A stretch of DNA of 64,000 nt, from assembly GCF_902497855.1 (NCBI RefSeq), contig NZ_CABVHU010000009.1, forward strand, positions 124,001-188,000. Reading direction: 5' to 3'. Shown here piece after piece: positions 7,644-15,828 of the stretch (position 1 is the first letter of the stretch; each line of letters begins with the position of its first letter). This DNA is from Pseudomonas fluorescens (GTDB lineage Bacteria; Pseudomonadota; Gammaproteobacteria; Pseudomonadales; Pseudomonadaceae). The translations under genes were made by a program, and so were the position numbers. The notes beneath the pieces were generated by a model. It was not told where the DNA came from, made no database searches, and was given only the letters and a program-made list of their open reading frames with translations.

Positions 7644-8930
7644 ATGACTGCAAGTGACTCGCGAGTTCGCCCACCAGTCCCACTAACAGTCGACCAACCT
7701 GGCCTGAACAGCATGCATCCGCAAAGACAAACCCTGCACAACGAACTGCACGCGCGTCCGTCACTGTATTTCGACGAGCCGGCCCATGTGTTCCACATGG
7801 CCTTTCTCGGCGAAGAACCGGAATGCAATGCGCTGCTGGAGCGCTGCTGCCCTGGTCCGATCGATCCTCATGCCGCCCAGGGCATCACCCGACTCGAGGG
7901 CCACGCCCTGAAATGGGAACGCCACGCCGAGTTCTTCACCCTGACCCTGGTGGTCACTTCCTCCTGCGATGACCTGTCCTGGACCTCGCTGCCCGAGGTG
8001 CTGGCGCAAAAGGTCGAAGGGCACCTGCCAAAGCTGATCAACTCGGTACAGATCGTCGTGCGTGGCGAAGCCGGCCTGGACCTCGCCAGCTACGGTTTCA
8101 AGGACCCGTGCGGTTCCTGCGTGGGCGGCGGCGATGCGGTGGTCTGGAGCGATTTTCGCCTCAGGGAGGACGGCAGCAACCGCCTGCTGTTCGTCAACCG
8201 GCGCCTCAACGCCTACCGCCAGGGACGGATGATCCGCCGCCTGCTGGAAATCGAGACTTACCGGATGATGGCCTCGCTGGCCTTGATCACGGCCAAGACC
8301 TTGAGCGCGCAACTCAACGTCTTTGACCAGACCCTGGTCACGCTGTCCGGGCGAAACGCCGACGCAGACAGCGGTAACGCGAAAGCCCTGCTGGCGGACA
8401 TCTCCAGCCTTTCGGCCCAGGTGGTCAGCTGTACCGCGAAAACCCGCCATCGCCTCAGCGCCACCCAGGCCTACGCCCAGCTGGTGTTCGAGCGCCTGGG
8501 CGAACTACGGGAAAGTCACGTGGGGGATTGCCAGCGGCTAGGGGTGTTCATCGATCGCCGCTTCAAGCCTACCGTCAGGTACTGCACCGCCACCGAACAG
8601 CGCCTGGAGCACCTGGCCAAAAGCGTGGCCAACCTGGGCGATCTGTTGCAGGCCCGGGTCCAGGTGGAAATGGAAGAACAGAATTCGGAGATCCTCAAAA
8701 GCCTGAACGCCCGCGCCGATGCCCAGATCAAGATCCAGCGCGCGGTGGAAGGCCTGTCGATCATCGCCATCACCTACTACCTGCTGAGCCTGCTCAAGCT
8801 TGGCTATTCGGGGTTGCACCTGCTCGGAGTCGAGGTGGCCCCACGGGAGGCCATGCTGGCCATGACCCCCCTCGCGATCGGCATCCTTGCGCTCATTGTG
8901 CTGCGCATCAAGAAAGTCAAAGGGCACTGA
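7644..8930 (+). CDS. DUF3422 family membrane-anchored protein
   Basis: A 428-residue protein with the DUF3422 signature: N-terminal HNELHARPSLYF, central LLFVNRRLNAYRQGRMIRRLLEIETYRMMASLAL, and VQVEMEEQNSEILKSLNARADAQIKIQRAVEGLS before two C-terminal hydrophobic segments (IIAITYYLLSLLKL and MLAMTPLAIGILALIVL). The long middle is helical and probably cytoplasmic, with the C-terminus in the inner membrane. No biochemical function is established for the family. The start at 7644 is uncertain: M24 at 7713 begins nearer the conserved region. It sits alone between REP repeats and small unknown genes. Confidence 0.85.
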   Translation: MTASDSRVRPPVPLTVDQPGLNSMHPQRQTLHNELHARPSLYFDEPAHVFHMAFLGEEPECNALLERCCPGPIDPHAAQGITRLEGHALKWERHAEFFTLTLVVTSSCDDLSWTSLPEVLAQKVEGHLPKLINSVQIVVRGEAGLDLASYGFKDPCGSCVGGGDAVVWSDFRLREDGSNRLLFVNRRLNAYRQGRMIRRLLEIETYRMMASLALITAKTLSAQLNVFDQTLVTLSGRNADADSGNAKALLADISSLSAQVVSCTAKTRHRLSATQAYAQLVFERLGELRESHVGDCQRLGVFIDRRFKPTVRYCTATEQRLEHLAKSVANLGDLLQARVQVEMEEQNSEILKSLNARADAQIKIQRAVEGLSIIAITYYLLSLLKLGYSGLHLLGVEVAPREAMLAMTPLAIGILALIVLRIKKVKGH

Positions 8931-9036
8931 TGCAGCACATCGCAGGATGGACGGGCTACTGGTGCTGATTCATCCGTCGCACTAACCGGTTATCGACGTC
9001 GAGACCACGGCGGGGCCGCCGTGGCTGCGTTGGTCA

Positions 9037-9234
9037 TCAGGGATTGGGATGCCCGCTGGGCACCGAATTGTTGGCCTCCAACTCCGCCAATTCTTCATCC
9101 ACCGGTGCTTCGTCGTCCGCAGGCAACGGCACTTCAGTTTCATTGCGCCTGGGGTCATGGCCTGCTTCGTTATCCGTACCGCTCGTTACGCCCTTCTGAG
9201 ATATGTTTCCTGGAGCATTTTCATCAATGTCCAT
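9037..9234 (-). CDS. Small acidic hypothetical protein
   Basis: A 65-residue, strongly acidic, low-complexity protein (MDIDENAPGN... DDEAPVDEELAELEANN) without Cys or a membrane segment. The ATG follows a good ribosome site (ACGGAGATCGAAC). The sequence looks intrinsically disordered. I do not recognise a family. It points away from the next rightward gene and shares its upstream region. Confidence 0.55.
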   Translation of the reverse strand: MDIDENAPGNISQKGVTSGTDNEAGHDPRRNETEVPLPADDEAPVDEELAELEANNSVPSGHPNP

Positions 9235-9496
9235 GTTCGATCTCCGTTCTGATGCGCGCGATGTATGTGCTTGAACATTAAATACTGCAAGACACTCACA
9301 AATGCCGGACTTTGGACGAACGGCATGGAAAAAACGGCGCGATGGCCAAAAAATGGACTTATCTATTTTAGGGCACCCTTTGTACTCGCCTGAACAGATC
9401 CATCACCCTTTAGTCCCACTCACCTCTGCCTGCATTGGCAAGCAACTAGCGGCACGAGTGCTTACGCATACAGGCTACCCACCAAGAGGATCAGAC

Positions 9497-9775
9497 ATGC
9501 ATCCATCCTTTGTGCAGCGTATCGATGAGCTAGACACCCTGCTCGTCCACTCCGAAGTAGCACCCATCGACTTCTTCCAGCGCAAGCGCCAGAAATCGCG
9601 CCGCGGTGTGCGCTTCCAGGTGGTGGCCATAGGGCTCGGCACCTTCCATGTCGTCGAGCGATACACGGGCAAGACCTGGGACTTCCGTAGTTACCGGGAG
9701 GCCATGGATTTCGCTATCCAGCTCGAAGAAAAGTCCAACCGCCGGATGGGAGGGGCGCGGGGTACGGCGAACTGA
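9497..9775 (+). CDS. Hypothetical protein
   Basis: A 92-residue protein starting MHPSFVQRIDELDTLL. This start was chosen over one 65 codons upstream because AGAGGATCAGAC precedes it and the upstream part has no protein-like composition. Features are a basic patch (QRKRQKSRRG), a beta-rich middle (RFQVVAIGLGTFHVVERYTGKTW) and a C-terminal helix (YREAMDFAIQLEEK). The middle resembles small single-domain pseudomonad proteins of unknown role. No function proposed. Confidence 0.55.
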   Translation: MHPSFVQRIDELDTLLVHSEVAPIDFFQRKRQKSRRGVRFQVVAIGLGTFHVVERYTGKTWDFRSYREAMDFAIQLEEKSNRRMGGARGTAN

Positions 9776-9920
9776 TTGCCGCCTCCGCGAGATGATGCGC
9801 TGCGCGAAGCCGTGTCCACACACGGCGTCGCAGTTAACGTTCAATCGGTCAGTTGATGCCTTGCCCCAGCATCACGCCATTGACCGACTCTGCGTATAAG
9901 TTCAACCACTTTTGCCCCTC

Positions 9921-10958
9921 TCAGTCAACGCGGTGCAACAGCGAGGAACTCGCCCGCACCTGCAACTGCGGCGCAAGGATGATCGACTCCGCGACCTCGC
10001 CCTTGATGCGCTTGAGCAGCAACTCCACCGCATGCCGGCCCATCTGCGCCAGCGGCAGGCGCACGCTGGTCAGTGGCACGATCAGTTCGTTGGCCAACGG
10101 GATGTCGTTGTAGCCGACCACGGCAATGTCCTTGCCTGGCTGCAAGCCTTTGTCGCGGGCAGCGCCCATCAGGCCAATGGCGAGGAAGTCGTTGACCGCG
10201 AAAAACGCCTGCGGGCGCGGTTTGAGCCCCAACAGATATTCGCCTTGCTGGTGTCCGGTGTGGCTGTCAAAAGGACCATTGAGGACCCACTCCGGGCGCA
10301 GGGCGATACCTTGCTCGCGGTAATAGCGGATGAACCCGCGGGTACGATCAGCCCCGGTGGACGCATGCCGTTCGCCAGCCAGGATCGCCACATCGCGACA
10401 GCCCAGTCGATACAAGTGTTCGGCCGCCAACCAGCCGCCCAATTCGTCGTCGCTGGCCGCCGAGAGGTGTCCTGCAATCTGCCGGCTGACCAGCACGTAG
10501 GGGATGTGCTTGCGTGCAAGCAGGTCGAGCAGGGGCTGGGTTTCCCCTACGTGGGAGTCACCCACGATCAGCCCGGCCACCGAGCGGCGCAAGGCGTGCT
10601 CGGCACGGGCCATCTGGCGCGGTTGCTGGTCGTCGGTATTGGAGACGAAGGTGAGGTAGCCCGCCTGCTCGGCGGCACTGTCGATGCTGTCATAAATGGT
10701 CGCCATTACCAGGTCGGTGAGGCGCGGCATGAGCACGCAGATCTCCTGGCTTTTGCGCAATTTCAGGTTGGATGCCTGGGTGTTCGGCCGATAATCCAGT
10801 TCCTTGGCCAAGGCGCGGATACGCGCCACCACCTCGGCCGACGCCGCTCGCTCAACCCCGGTCGGGTCGCCATTGAGCACCCGTGACACCGTGGAGACGT
10901 GCAACCCGAGTGCAGTCGCCATGGACTTCAGGGTGGCGGGGCGAGATTGATTCGGCAT
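9921..10958 (-). CDS. LacI-family transcriptional regulator
   Basis: A 345-residue LacI/GalR regulator. The N-terminal helix-turn-helix is LKSMATALGLHVSTVSRVLNG with hinge-helix region YRPNTQASNLKLRKSQ. The periplasmic-binding-like effector domain carries VLMPRLTDLVMATIYDSID, the DRTRGF motif, and FFAVNDFLAIGLMGAARDKGLQPGKDIAVVGYND. It is divergent from an MFS carrier and amidase, with ACCCAAAC/GTTTGGGT operators in between, so it probably represses that operon and possibly itself. The effector is unknown: the pairing with an amidase suggests an amide or a derivative rather than a sugar. Confidence 0.9.
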   Translation of the reverse strand: MPNQSRPATLKSMATALGLHVSTVSRVLNGDPTGVERAASAEVVARIRALAKELDYRPNTQASNLKLRKSQEICVLMPRLTDLVMATIYDSIDSAAEQAGYLTFVSNTDDQQPRQMARAEHALRRSVAGLIVGDSHVGETQPLLDLLARKHIPYVLVSRQIAGHLSAASDDELGGWLAAEHLYRLGCRDVAILAGERHASTGADRTRGFIRYYREQGIALRPEWVLNGPFDSHTGHQQGEYLLGLKPRPQAFFAVNDFLAIGLMGAARDKGLQPGKDIAVVGYNDIPLANELIVPLTSVRLPLAQMGRHAVELLLKRIKGEVAESIILAPQLQVRASSSLLHRVD

Positions 10959-11036
10959 GTCTGAGGGGCTTCCAACCGTCCATTATTTAGCGCGCGATTC
11001 TACCTCAATCGGTGCGTCGGCCCAGAAATAAACCTT

Positions 11037-11098
11037 TACCCAAACGATTGACTAAAACTTTTTCTCTCACTACATTTCGTCAACCCAAACGTTTGGGT
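11037..11098. promoter_or_regulatory. LacI-type operator pair
   Basis: A perfect 16-bp palindrome ACCCAAACGTTTGGGT spans 11083-11098, with the central CG expected of LacI/GalR operators. A weaker copy, ACCCAAACGATTG, lies at 11038-11050, about 45 bases upstream. Both are between the divergent regulator and MFS genes. Confidence 0.75.
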
Positions 11099-11169
11099 AA
11101 GACAATAAAAATACGCCGGACGCGGCCGACTTTTTGACTTCTGCCATCATTTTGAAGAGTCAGATCCCT

Positions 11170-12501
11170 ATGAAGAGCGCAGCTATTCCGTCTTTCCGCT
11201 ACCAGATTTTCTTCCTGATCATGCTGATGGCATTGCTCAACTACATTGACCGCGGCGCGATTGCCTATGCCTCGGCGAGCATTCTCCCGGAGTACGGTTT
11301 CGACAAGGCCGACTGGGGCAAAGTCCTGGGTTACTTCGGTTACGGCTACATTCTCGGGGCGTTGATCGGCGGCATCCTGGCCGACCGCTTTGGCGCCAAG
11401 CGTATCTGGCTGATTGCGGGTGCCACCTGGTCGATTTTCGAGATCGCCACCGCGTTTGCCGGTGACCTCGGGCTGGCATTCATGGGAGGCTCGGCCATGG
11501 CCGGTTTCGCCACTATCCGCGTGCTGTTCGGCTTTGCCGAAGGCCCGGCCTACTCGGTGATCAACAAGAGCGTGGCCAACTGGGCCACGCCCAAGGAGCG
11601 CGGCTTCGTGGTCTCGGTTGGACTGCTCAGCACTCCACTGGGCGCGCTGCTCACCGCCCCGGTGGCGGTAGGCCTGCAAACCCTGACTGGCGGCTGGCGC
11701 AGCATGTTCGTGGTGCTGGGCGTGGTCAGCCTGGCGCTGCTGATTTTCTTCATGACGCGCTTCACCAACACCCCCGATGAAAACCCGCGGGTGTCCAAGG
11801 CCGAGCTCGACTTCCTGCGACGGGAACGCGCCGCGGCAGCCAATGCTTCAACCCCGACCACCAGCGTTGCGCCGATATGGCATTTCTTCAAGAACAAGGA
11901 CCTGATGCTCAACGCGGTCGGTTACTTCTCGTTCGTGTACGTGACGTTCCTGCTGCTGACCTGGACCCCCAAATACCTGCAGGACGAGTTTCACTACAAC
12001 CTGTCTTCGCTGTGGTACATGGGCATGATTCCGTGGACCGGCGCCTGCTTCACCGTGCTCCTGGGCGGCAAGATCTCCGACCTGTTGCTGCGCCGCACCG
12101 GCAACCTGAAAGTAGCACGCAGCTGGCTTGCCGCGACCTGCCTGTTGTTGACCACGCTCTGCTTCATCCTGGTATCGCAGGCCCAGACCGTGTGGGGCGT
12201 GATTGCCCTGATGACCCTGGCCAACGCCCTCAACGCGCTGCCCAACTCGGTCTACTGGGCCGTGGTGATCGACACCGCGCCGTCCAACCGGGTCGGCGCC
12301 TACAGCGGCATGACCCATTTCATCGCCAACACCGCGTCGTTCATCGCGCCAATGCTGACCGGCTACCTGACCGTGCGCTATGGCTACTCGTCGATGTTCG
12401 TGGCAGCGGCGGTGGCCACTGCACTGGGCATGAGCGCGATGCTGATGGTGCGTCCCGGCAGTCGGCCTATCAGCCCTTCCCCTTTACCCGCAGCAGTTTG
12501 A
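11170..12501 (+). CDS. MFS transporter, anion:cation symporter type
   Basis: A 443-residue inner-membrane carrier with 12 predicted helices. The first helix MALLNYIDRGAIAYASASILPEYGF and the loop LADRFGAKRIW are typical of the ACS (hexuronate/phthalate-type) MFS family. The ATG at 11170 (MKSAAIPSFRYQ) is preferred over a TTG 12 codons earlier, because it follows GAAGAGTCAG and gives the usual short N-terminus. It is 13 bases upstream of the amidase and probably imports the amidase substrate or a related organic anion under LacI control. Confidence 0.88.
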   Translation: MKSAAIPSFRYQIFFLIMLMALLNYIDRGAIAYASASILPEYGFDKADWGKVLGYFGYGYILGALIGGILADRFGAKRIWLIAGATWSIFEIATAFAGDLGLAFMGGSAMAGFATIRVLFGFAEGPAYSVINKSVANWATPKERGFVVSVGLLSTPLGALLTAPVAVGLQTLTGGWRSMFVVLGVVSLALLIFFMTRFTNTPDENPRVSKAELDFLRRERAAAANASTPTTSVAPIWHFFKNKDLMLNAVGYFSFVYVTFLLLTWTPKYLQDEFHYNLSSLWYMGMIPWTGACFTVLLGGKISDLLLRRTGNLKVARSWLAATCLLLTTLCFILVSQAQTVWGVIALMTLANALNALPNSVYWAVVIDTAPSNRVGAYSGMTHFIANTASFIAPMLTGYLTVRYGYSSMFVAAAVATALGMSAMLMVRPGSRPISPSPLPAAV

Positions 12502-12514
12502 TGGAGTTGTTTGT

Positions 12515-13870
12515 ATGAGCTTGGTAAAGCCTCCTCACGTTGGATATTTCTTTGGTCAATCGATCATCGTGCTGGCCGAGCGTCTGCGCGCGGGCAGCCT
12601 GACGAGTGTCGAGTTGACCCAGGCCGCCCTGGACAGCATCGAGCGTCTGAATCCGATCCTGAACGCCTTCGTTCAGGTCGATGCCCCGGTGGCGCTGGCC
12701 CAGGCGCGCAAGGCCGACGAGCTGTTCGCCCAGGGCCTGGACCTGGGCCCTCTGCACGGCATACCGGTGGCGGTCAAAGACAACATCGACACCTGCGACT
12801 ACGTCACCACCTACGGTTCGGCGCATTTCGCAGGCTTCAAGCCGAGCCGCGATGCGCTGTGCGTGCAGCGCCTGCGCGAGGCGGGCGCGGTCATTGTCGG
12901 CAAAACCTTGACCCACGAATTCGCCTACGGCCCGACCGGCGATCGCTCGCTGCAGGGCGCGGCACGTAACCCCTGGGATGCCAACTGCATCACTGGCGGC
13001 TCCAGCGCCGGCAGCGCTGCTGCGGTGGCCAGCGGCATGGTGCCGCTGGCGCTGGGCACCGACACCGGCGGGTCGATCCGTATTCCGGCGGCGTTGTGTG
13101 GAACGGTCGGCTTCAAGCCATCGTTTGCCAGCGTGCCGCTGCAGGGGGTGTTCCCGCTGTCGGCGAGCCTTGACCACGTGGGCCCGATCGCCAACCACGT
13201 CGAGGATGCGCGCCTGCTGTTCGAAGTGGTCGCTGGGCGAGTTTGTGCACCGGTGGCCAACCCTCGACCGCTACGGGTTGGCTGGATCACCACCGGCAGC
13301 TTCGGCCCGGTCGACGCCGAGCTGGATCGGCAGGTGTACCAGGCGGCGCAGCAGCTGTTTGGCGAGGCGCTGCAGGATACTGCCGAACTGGAGCCGCTGG
13401 CGGCCGCCATGAAAGACACCTTGCTGGTGCTGCAACGCGCCGAGGCCTTCGATCTGCATGCCGAACGCATGCAGGATGCACCGCACATGTTCGAGCAGGA
13501 GGTACGCGAGCGCCTCGAATTGTCCCGTGAAGTCAGGGGCTGGCAATACATTCGCGCACAAGCCAGCCAGGCACGGCTCAAGGCGACAATGGCGCGCTTG
13601 TTCGAGCGCTATGACTTCCTGGTCTCGCCCAGCGTGCCGATTACCGCGACAGCGGTCGATGCGCGCGAGGTCCGGGTTGCTGAGCAGGACGTCGATGTGC
13701 GCGCCGCGCTGCTCAGCCATACCAGTGCCTGGAATCTCACCGGGCTGCCTGCGATCAGCCTGCCGGTGGGATTGGTGAGGGGAATGCCGGTGGGGCTGCA
13801 GGTGATTGGCGCAGCGGGAGAGGATGATCGTTTGTTGCGGGTGATGGCGCAGCGATTCGTGCGGGACTAA
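12515..13870 (+). CDS. Amidase-signature family amidohydrolase
   Basis: A 451-residue amidase-signature enzyme with the complete Ser-cisSer-Lys triad: Lys in IPVAVKDNIDT, the glycine/serine-rich GGSSAGSAAAVASG, and the nucleophilic Ser in GTDTGGSIRIPAALCG. It hydrolyses a carboxamide, or possibly a ureido group as in allophanate hydrolase-like members. A GGAG ribosome site precedes ATG 12515. Co-transcription with the MFS gene suggests import followed by deamidation. The substrate cannot be read from sequence. It is not GatA, because no gatB/gatC is nearby. Confidence 0.88.
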   Translation: MSLVKPPHVGYFFGQSIIVLAERLRAGSLTSVELTQAALDSIERLNPILNAFVQVDAPVALAQARKADELFAQGLDLGPLHGIPVAVKDNIDTCDYVTTYGSAHFAGFKPSRDALCVQRLREAGAVIVGKTLTHEFAYGPTGDRSLQGAARNPWDANCITGGSSAGSAAAVASGMVPLALGTDTGGSIRIPAALCGTVGFKPSFASVPLQGVFPLSASLDHVGPIANHVEDARLLFEVVAGRVCAPVANPRPLRVGWITTGSFGPVDAELDRQVYQAAQQLFGEALQDTAELEPLAAAMKDTLLVLQRAEAFDLHAERMQDAPHMFEQEVRERLELSREVRGWQYIRAQASQARLKATMARLFERYDFLVSPSVPITATAVDAREVRVAEQDVDVRAALLSHTSAWNLTGLPAISLPVGLVRGMPVGLQVIGAAGEDDRLLRVMAQRFVRD

Positions 13871-13896
13871 CGGGCCGGCGAATCGCTGCAGGCCCG

Positions 13897-14241
13897 TCAC
13901 CCCGTTGCAGAACGGTGCCTTTTTATCCGGTACATATCGCCATCGGCGTGGCTGAGCAGCGTATCGGCATCACCGCCGTCCTTGCGGATATAGCGGTTGC
14001 GGAAATCGAAGTGGGGTTGACCGTTCATGACCCGGATAATGGAGGCTCGTGTGACCGCCAGGTCATCAGGATGCATATAGTCGGTGATCGGGGTACCGGT
14101 CAGCTCGTCGGCACGGTAACCGAGCAGTGCCTCACAGGCATCACTCACAAATGCAATCTGATTATCCCTATCAACCACAAAGACCGTGTCCAGCATCAGA
14201 TGGATCAGTTTGGGGTAGAGCGCTTGCAAATCAACGGCCAT
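13897..14241 (-). pseudogene. PAS-GGDEF protein with internal deletion (remnant diguanylate cyclase)
   Basis: A 114-residue frame. Residues about 1-88 form most of a PAS sensor domain (DTVFVVDRDNQIAFVSDACEALLGY, MHPDDLAVTRASI, RNRYIRKDGG). It then runs directly into DADTLLSHADGDMYRIKRHR, which matches the extreme C-terminal helix of a GGDEF domain (LL..AD..MY..K). The rest of the PAS domain and nearly all of the GGDEF domain, including the GG(D/E)EF catalytic loop, are missing, yet the frame is intact. It cannot make c-di-GMP. No good ribosome site precedes the ATG, so I call it a decayed gene. Translation as a short PAS protein is possible. Confidence 0.65.
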
Positions 14242-14521
14242 AGGTCAGTGGGTCCGGTTCATATAGCTTGATCATGCCTGATCGCGCAGGACGGCGGCGA
14301 GGAATTCTGCAGACTATCAGGCCTGCGCACAGTCGGGCAGCCGTTCACTCCGCCAATAATTACCCACGCCGCTAACTGACTTCACCGGCATTCGTTTCAT
14401 CAGGTAAAAGATAAATCCGCTCGTCTCCAGGACGATTTTTTGACGCCTGAAAACAATGGTTGGCCACTAATTAGCTACCAGCTACGATCAAGGAACGGAT
14501 GACATCGGTGGAGGGAGCACT

Positions 14522-14689
14522 ATGAGCAGCGAACCTAAGCACGGTTGGAAATGGGCCTACGAAAAACTGCGCGGGCTGCACTGCTCTCGCCGAACAGCCT
14601 TCTACCGAGCGACGCTATATTCCATTCGCGGCGATACGGGATCGTTTTACGTTGACCGCAGCTGGGAGAAGGTCCGCCTTCGACGCTGA
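14522..14689 (+). CDS. Small basic hypothetical protein
   Basis: A 55-residue open frame (MSSEPKHGWKWAYEKLRG ... FYVDRSWEKVRLRR) preceded by a strong ribosome site, GGTGGAGGGAGCACT-ATG. It is basic, with Trp/Tyr/Arg-rich ends and a single Cys. No family recognised. The good Shine-Dalgarno and balanced composition support translation. It stands alone in an otherwise gene-free stretch 14242-14762. Confidence 0.45.
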   Translation: MSSEPKHGWKWAYEKLRGLHCSRRTAFYRATLYSIRGDTGSFYVDRSWEKVRLRR

Positions 14690-14762
14690 TTGATCTGTTC
14701 GCTCATTATTGTTGTTCAGGCAATAAATACCCGCTCGATGGCGGGCACTGTTCTGTTTGCGT

Positions 14763-15704
14763 TCAAAAAACCTGCGCTTTTCGGCGCAGCAAATCGATGA
14801 ACAAACCCAACTCCCGACTGATGTGTTCGCCCTTGCGCAGCAGCAGTCCGAACGGCGCCAGTTGCACGTCGAGTTCTACCGGGAGCGCCACCACCAGGCC
14901 CATTTTCAGGTAGTCGCGCAACGCGGTTTCCGAGAGCACCATGATCGCATCGGTCAGTTGAATCAATTGCTGCATCGAGTACACCGAGCTGCATTCGATG
15001 ATGTCCGCCGGCAACGGCAAGGCCAGGCGCTGCAAAGCCTGATCCAGACCGATTCGCGCAGGGCTGGTTTCCGGTTGCAGGATCCACGGCCAGCCGCTGA
15101 CCAGTTCCGACAGTTCCAGTGTGTTGCGCCGGGCCAGGGGATGACCGGCGTGCACCACGACCAGCAGGCGTTCGTTGCCCAGTTGTTCGAATTCATAATG
15201 TTCACTGTCGGTGGCGGCATTGCGCCGGGCGATGGCCAGATCGATGCGACCCTGCTCAAGCAACTGGATCACCTGATCGCTGGTGTCACCCATGATGCGA
15301 ATTCGCAGCTGTGGATTGAGCGCCTTGATTTCGGCAATCGAATCCATCACCAGGTCCGGCGCGGCGCCCATGATGGTGCCGATGGACAGGTAACCGAAAC
15401 CGCCCTGCTGCCTCGCGATCAGGTCTTCGGCGCAACGATCGAGGCCGCTGATGGCTGACTCGGCGAAACGGATCAACTCACTGCCCAGCGCTGTTGGCCG
15501 CATCCCCCGCGGCAGGCGCTCGAACAGATCGCAGCCGAACATGTCCTCGATCTCATGCAGCATGCGGGTTGCCGCTGGTTGCGACATGCTCAGGGTTTGG
15601 GAGGCGCGGTGCAGGTTCTGACTGCTGCTCAGTGCCACCAGCATGTGCAAATGCTTGTAGCGCAGGCGGTTGAGCAGGCTGCGGGAGATGGTCGGCGTGG
15701 TCAT
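14763..15704 (-). CDS. LysR-family regulator of the rhamnonate operon
   Basis: A 313-residue LysR protein. The N-terminal wHTH is LHMLVALSSSQNLHRASQTLSMSQPAATRMLHEIE followed by LFERLPRGMRPT. The effector domain begins at LSIGTIMGAAPDLVMDSI. It is divergent from the transporter/RhmD/RhmA/AldA operon with a 124-base shared promoter region and a dyad at 15722-15738. It is most likely the activator for L-rhamnonate or a related sugar acid. E. coli uses an IclR-type regulator (RhmR) at the corresponding locus, so the control logic here differs. Confidence 0.88.
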   Translation of the reverse strand: MTTPTISRSLLNRLRYKHLHMLVALSSSQNLHRASQTLSMSQPAATRMLHEIEDMFGCDLFERLPRGMRPTALGSELIRFAESAISGLDRCAEDLIARQQGGFGYLSIGTIMGAAPDLVMDSIAEIKALNPQLRIRIMGDTSDQVIQLLEQGRIDLAIARRNAATDSEHYEFEQLGNERLLVVVHAGHPLARRNTLELSELVSGWPWILQPETSPARIGLDQALQRLALPLPADIIECSSVYSMQQLIQLTDAIMVLSETALRDYLKMGLVVALPVELDVQLAPFGLLLRKGEHISRELGLFIDLLRRKAQVF

Positions 15705-15721
15705 GGCGGGCCTTTGTTATC

Positions 15722-15738
15722 GATACCCTAAGGGTATC
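15722..15738. promoter_or_regulatory. Dyad in the lysR-rhm intergenic region
   Basis: GATACCC-TAA-GGGTATC, a 7-bp inverted repeat with a 3-base centre, 18 bases from the lysR start and about 90 bases upstream of the transporter start. Position and size fit a LysR recognition site with autoregulation. Confidence 0.6.
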
Positions 15739-15828
15739 AGTTGTAAGCTAAATTCGATTTGTAACGCATAGATCTGCGGTCGTACAGTCTTTCCCATAAG
15801 AACAAATGCCTACCAAAGGAAAACTGCG

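Noticed and set aside
14710..14725. TGTTG-TTCAGG-CAATA, resembling the SfnR enhancer dyad
   Set aside because: One arm is imperfect, no -24/-12 promoter is nearby and it lies at the 3' end of the lysR gene.
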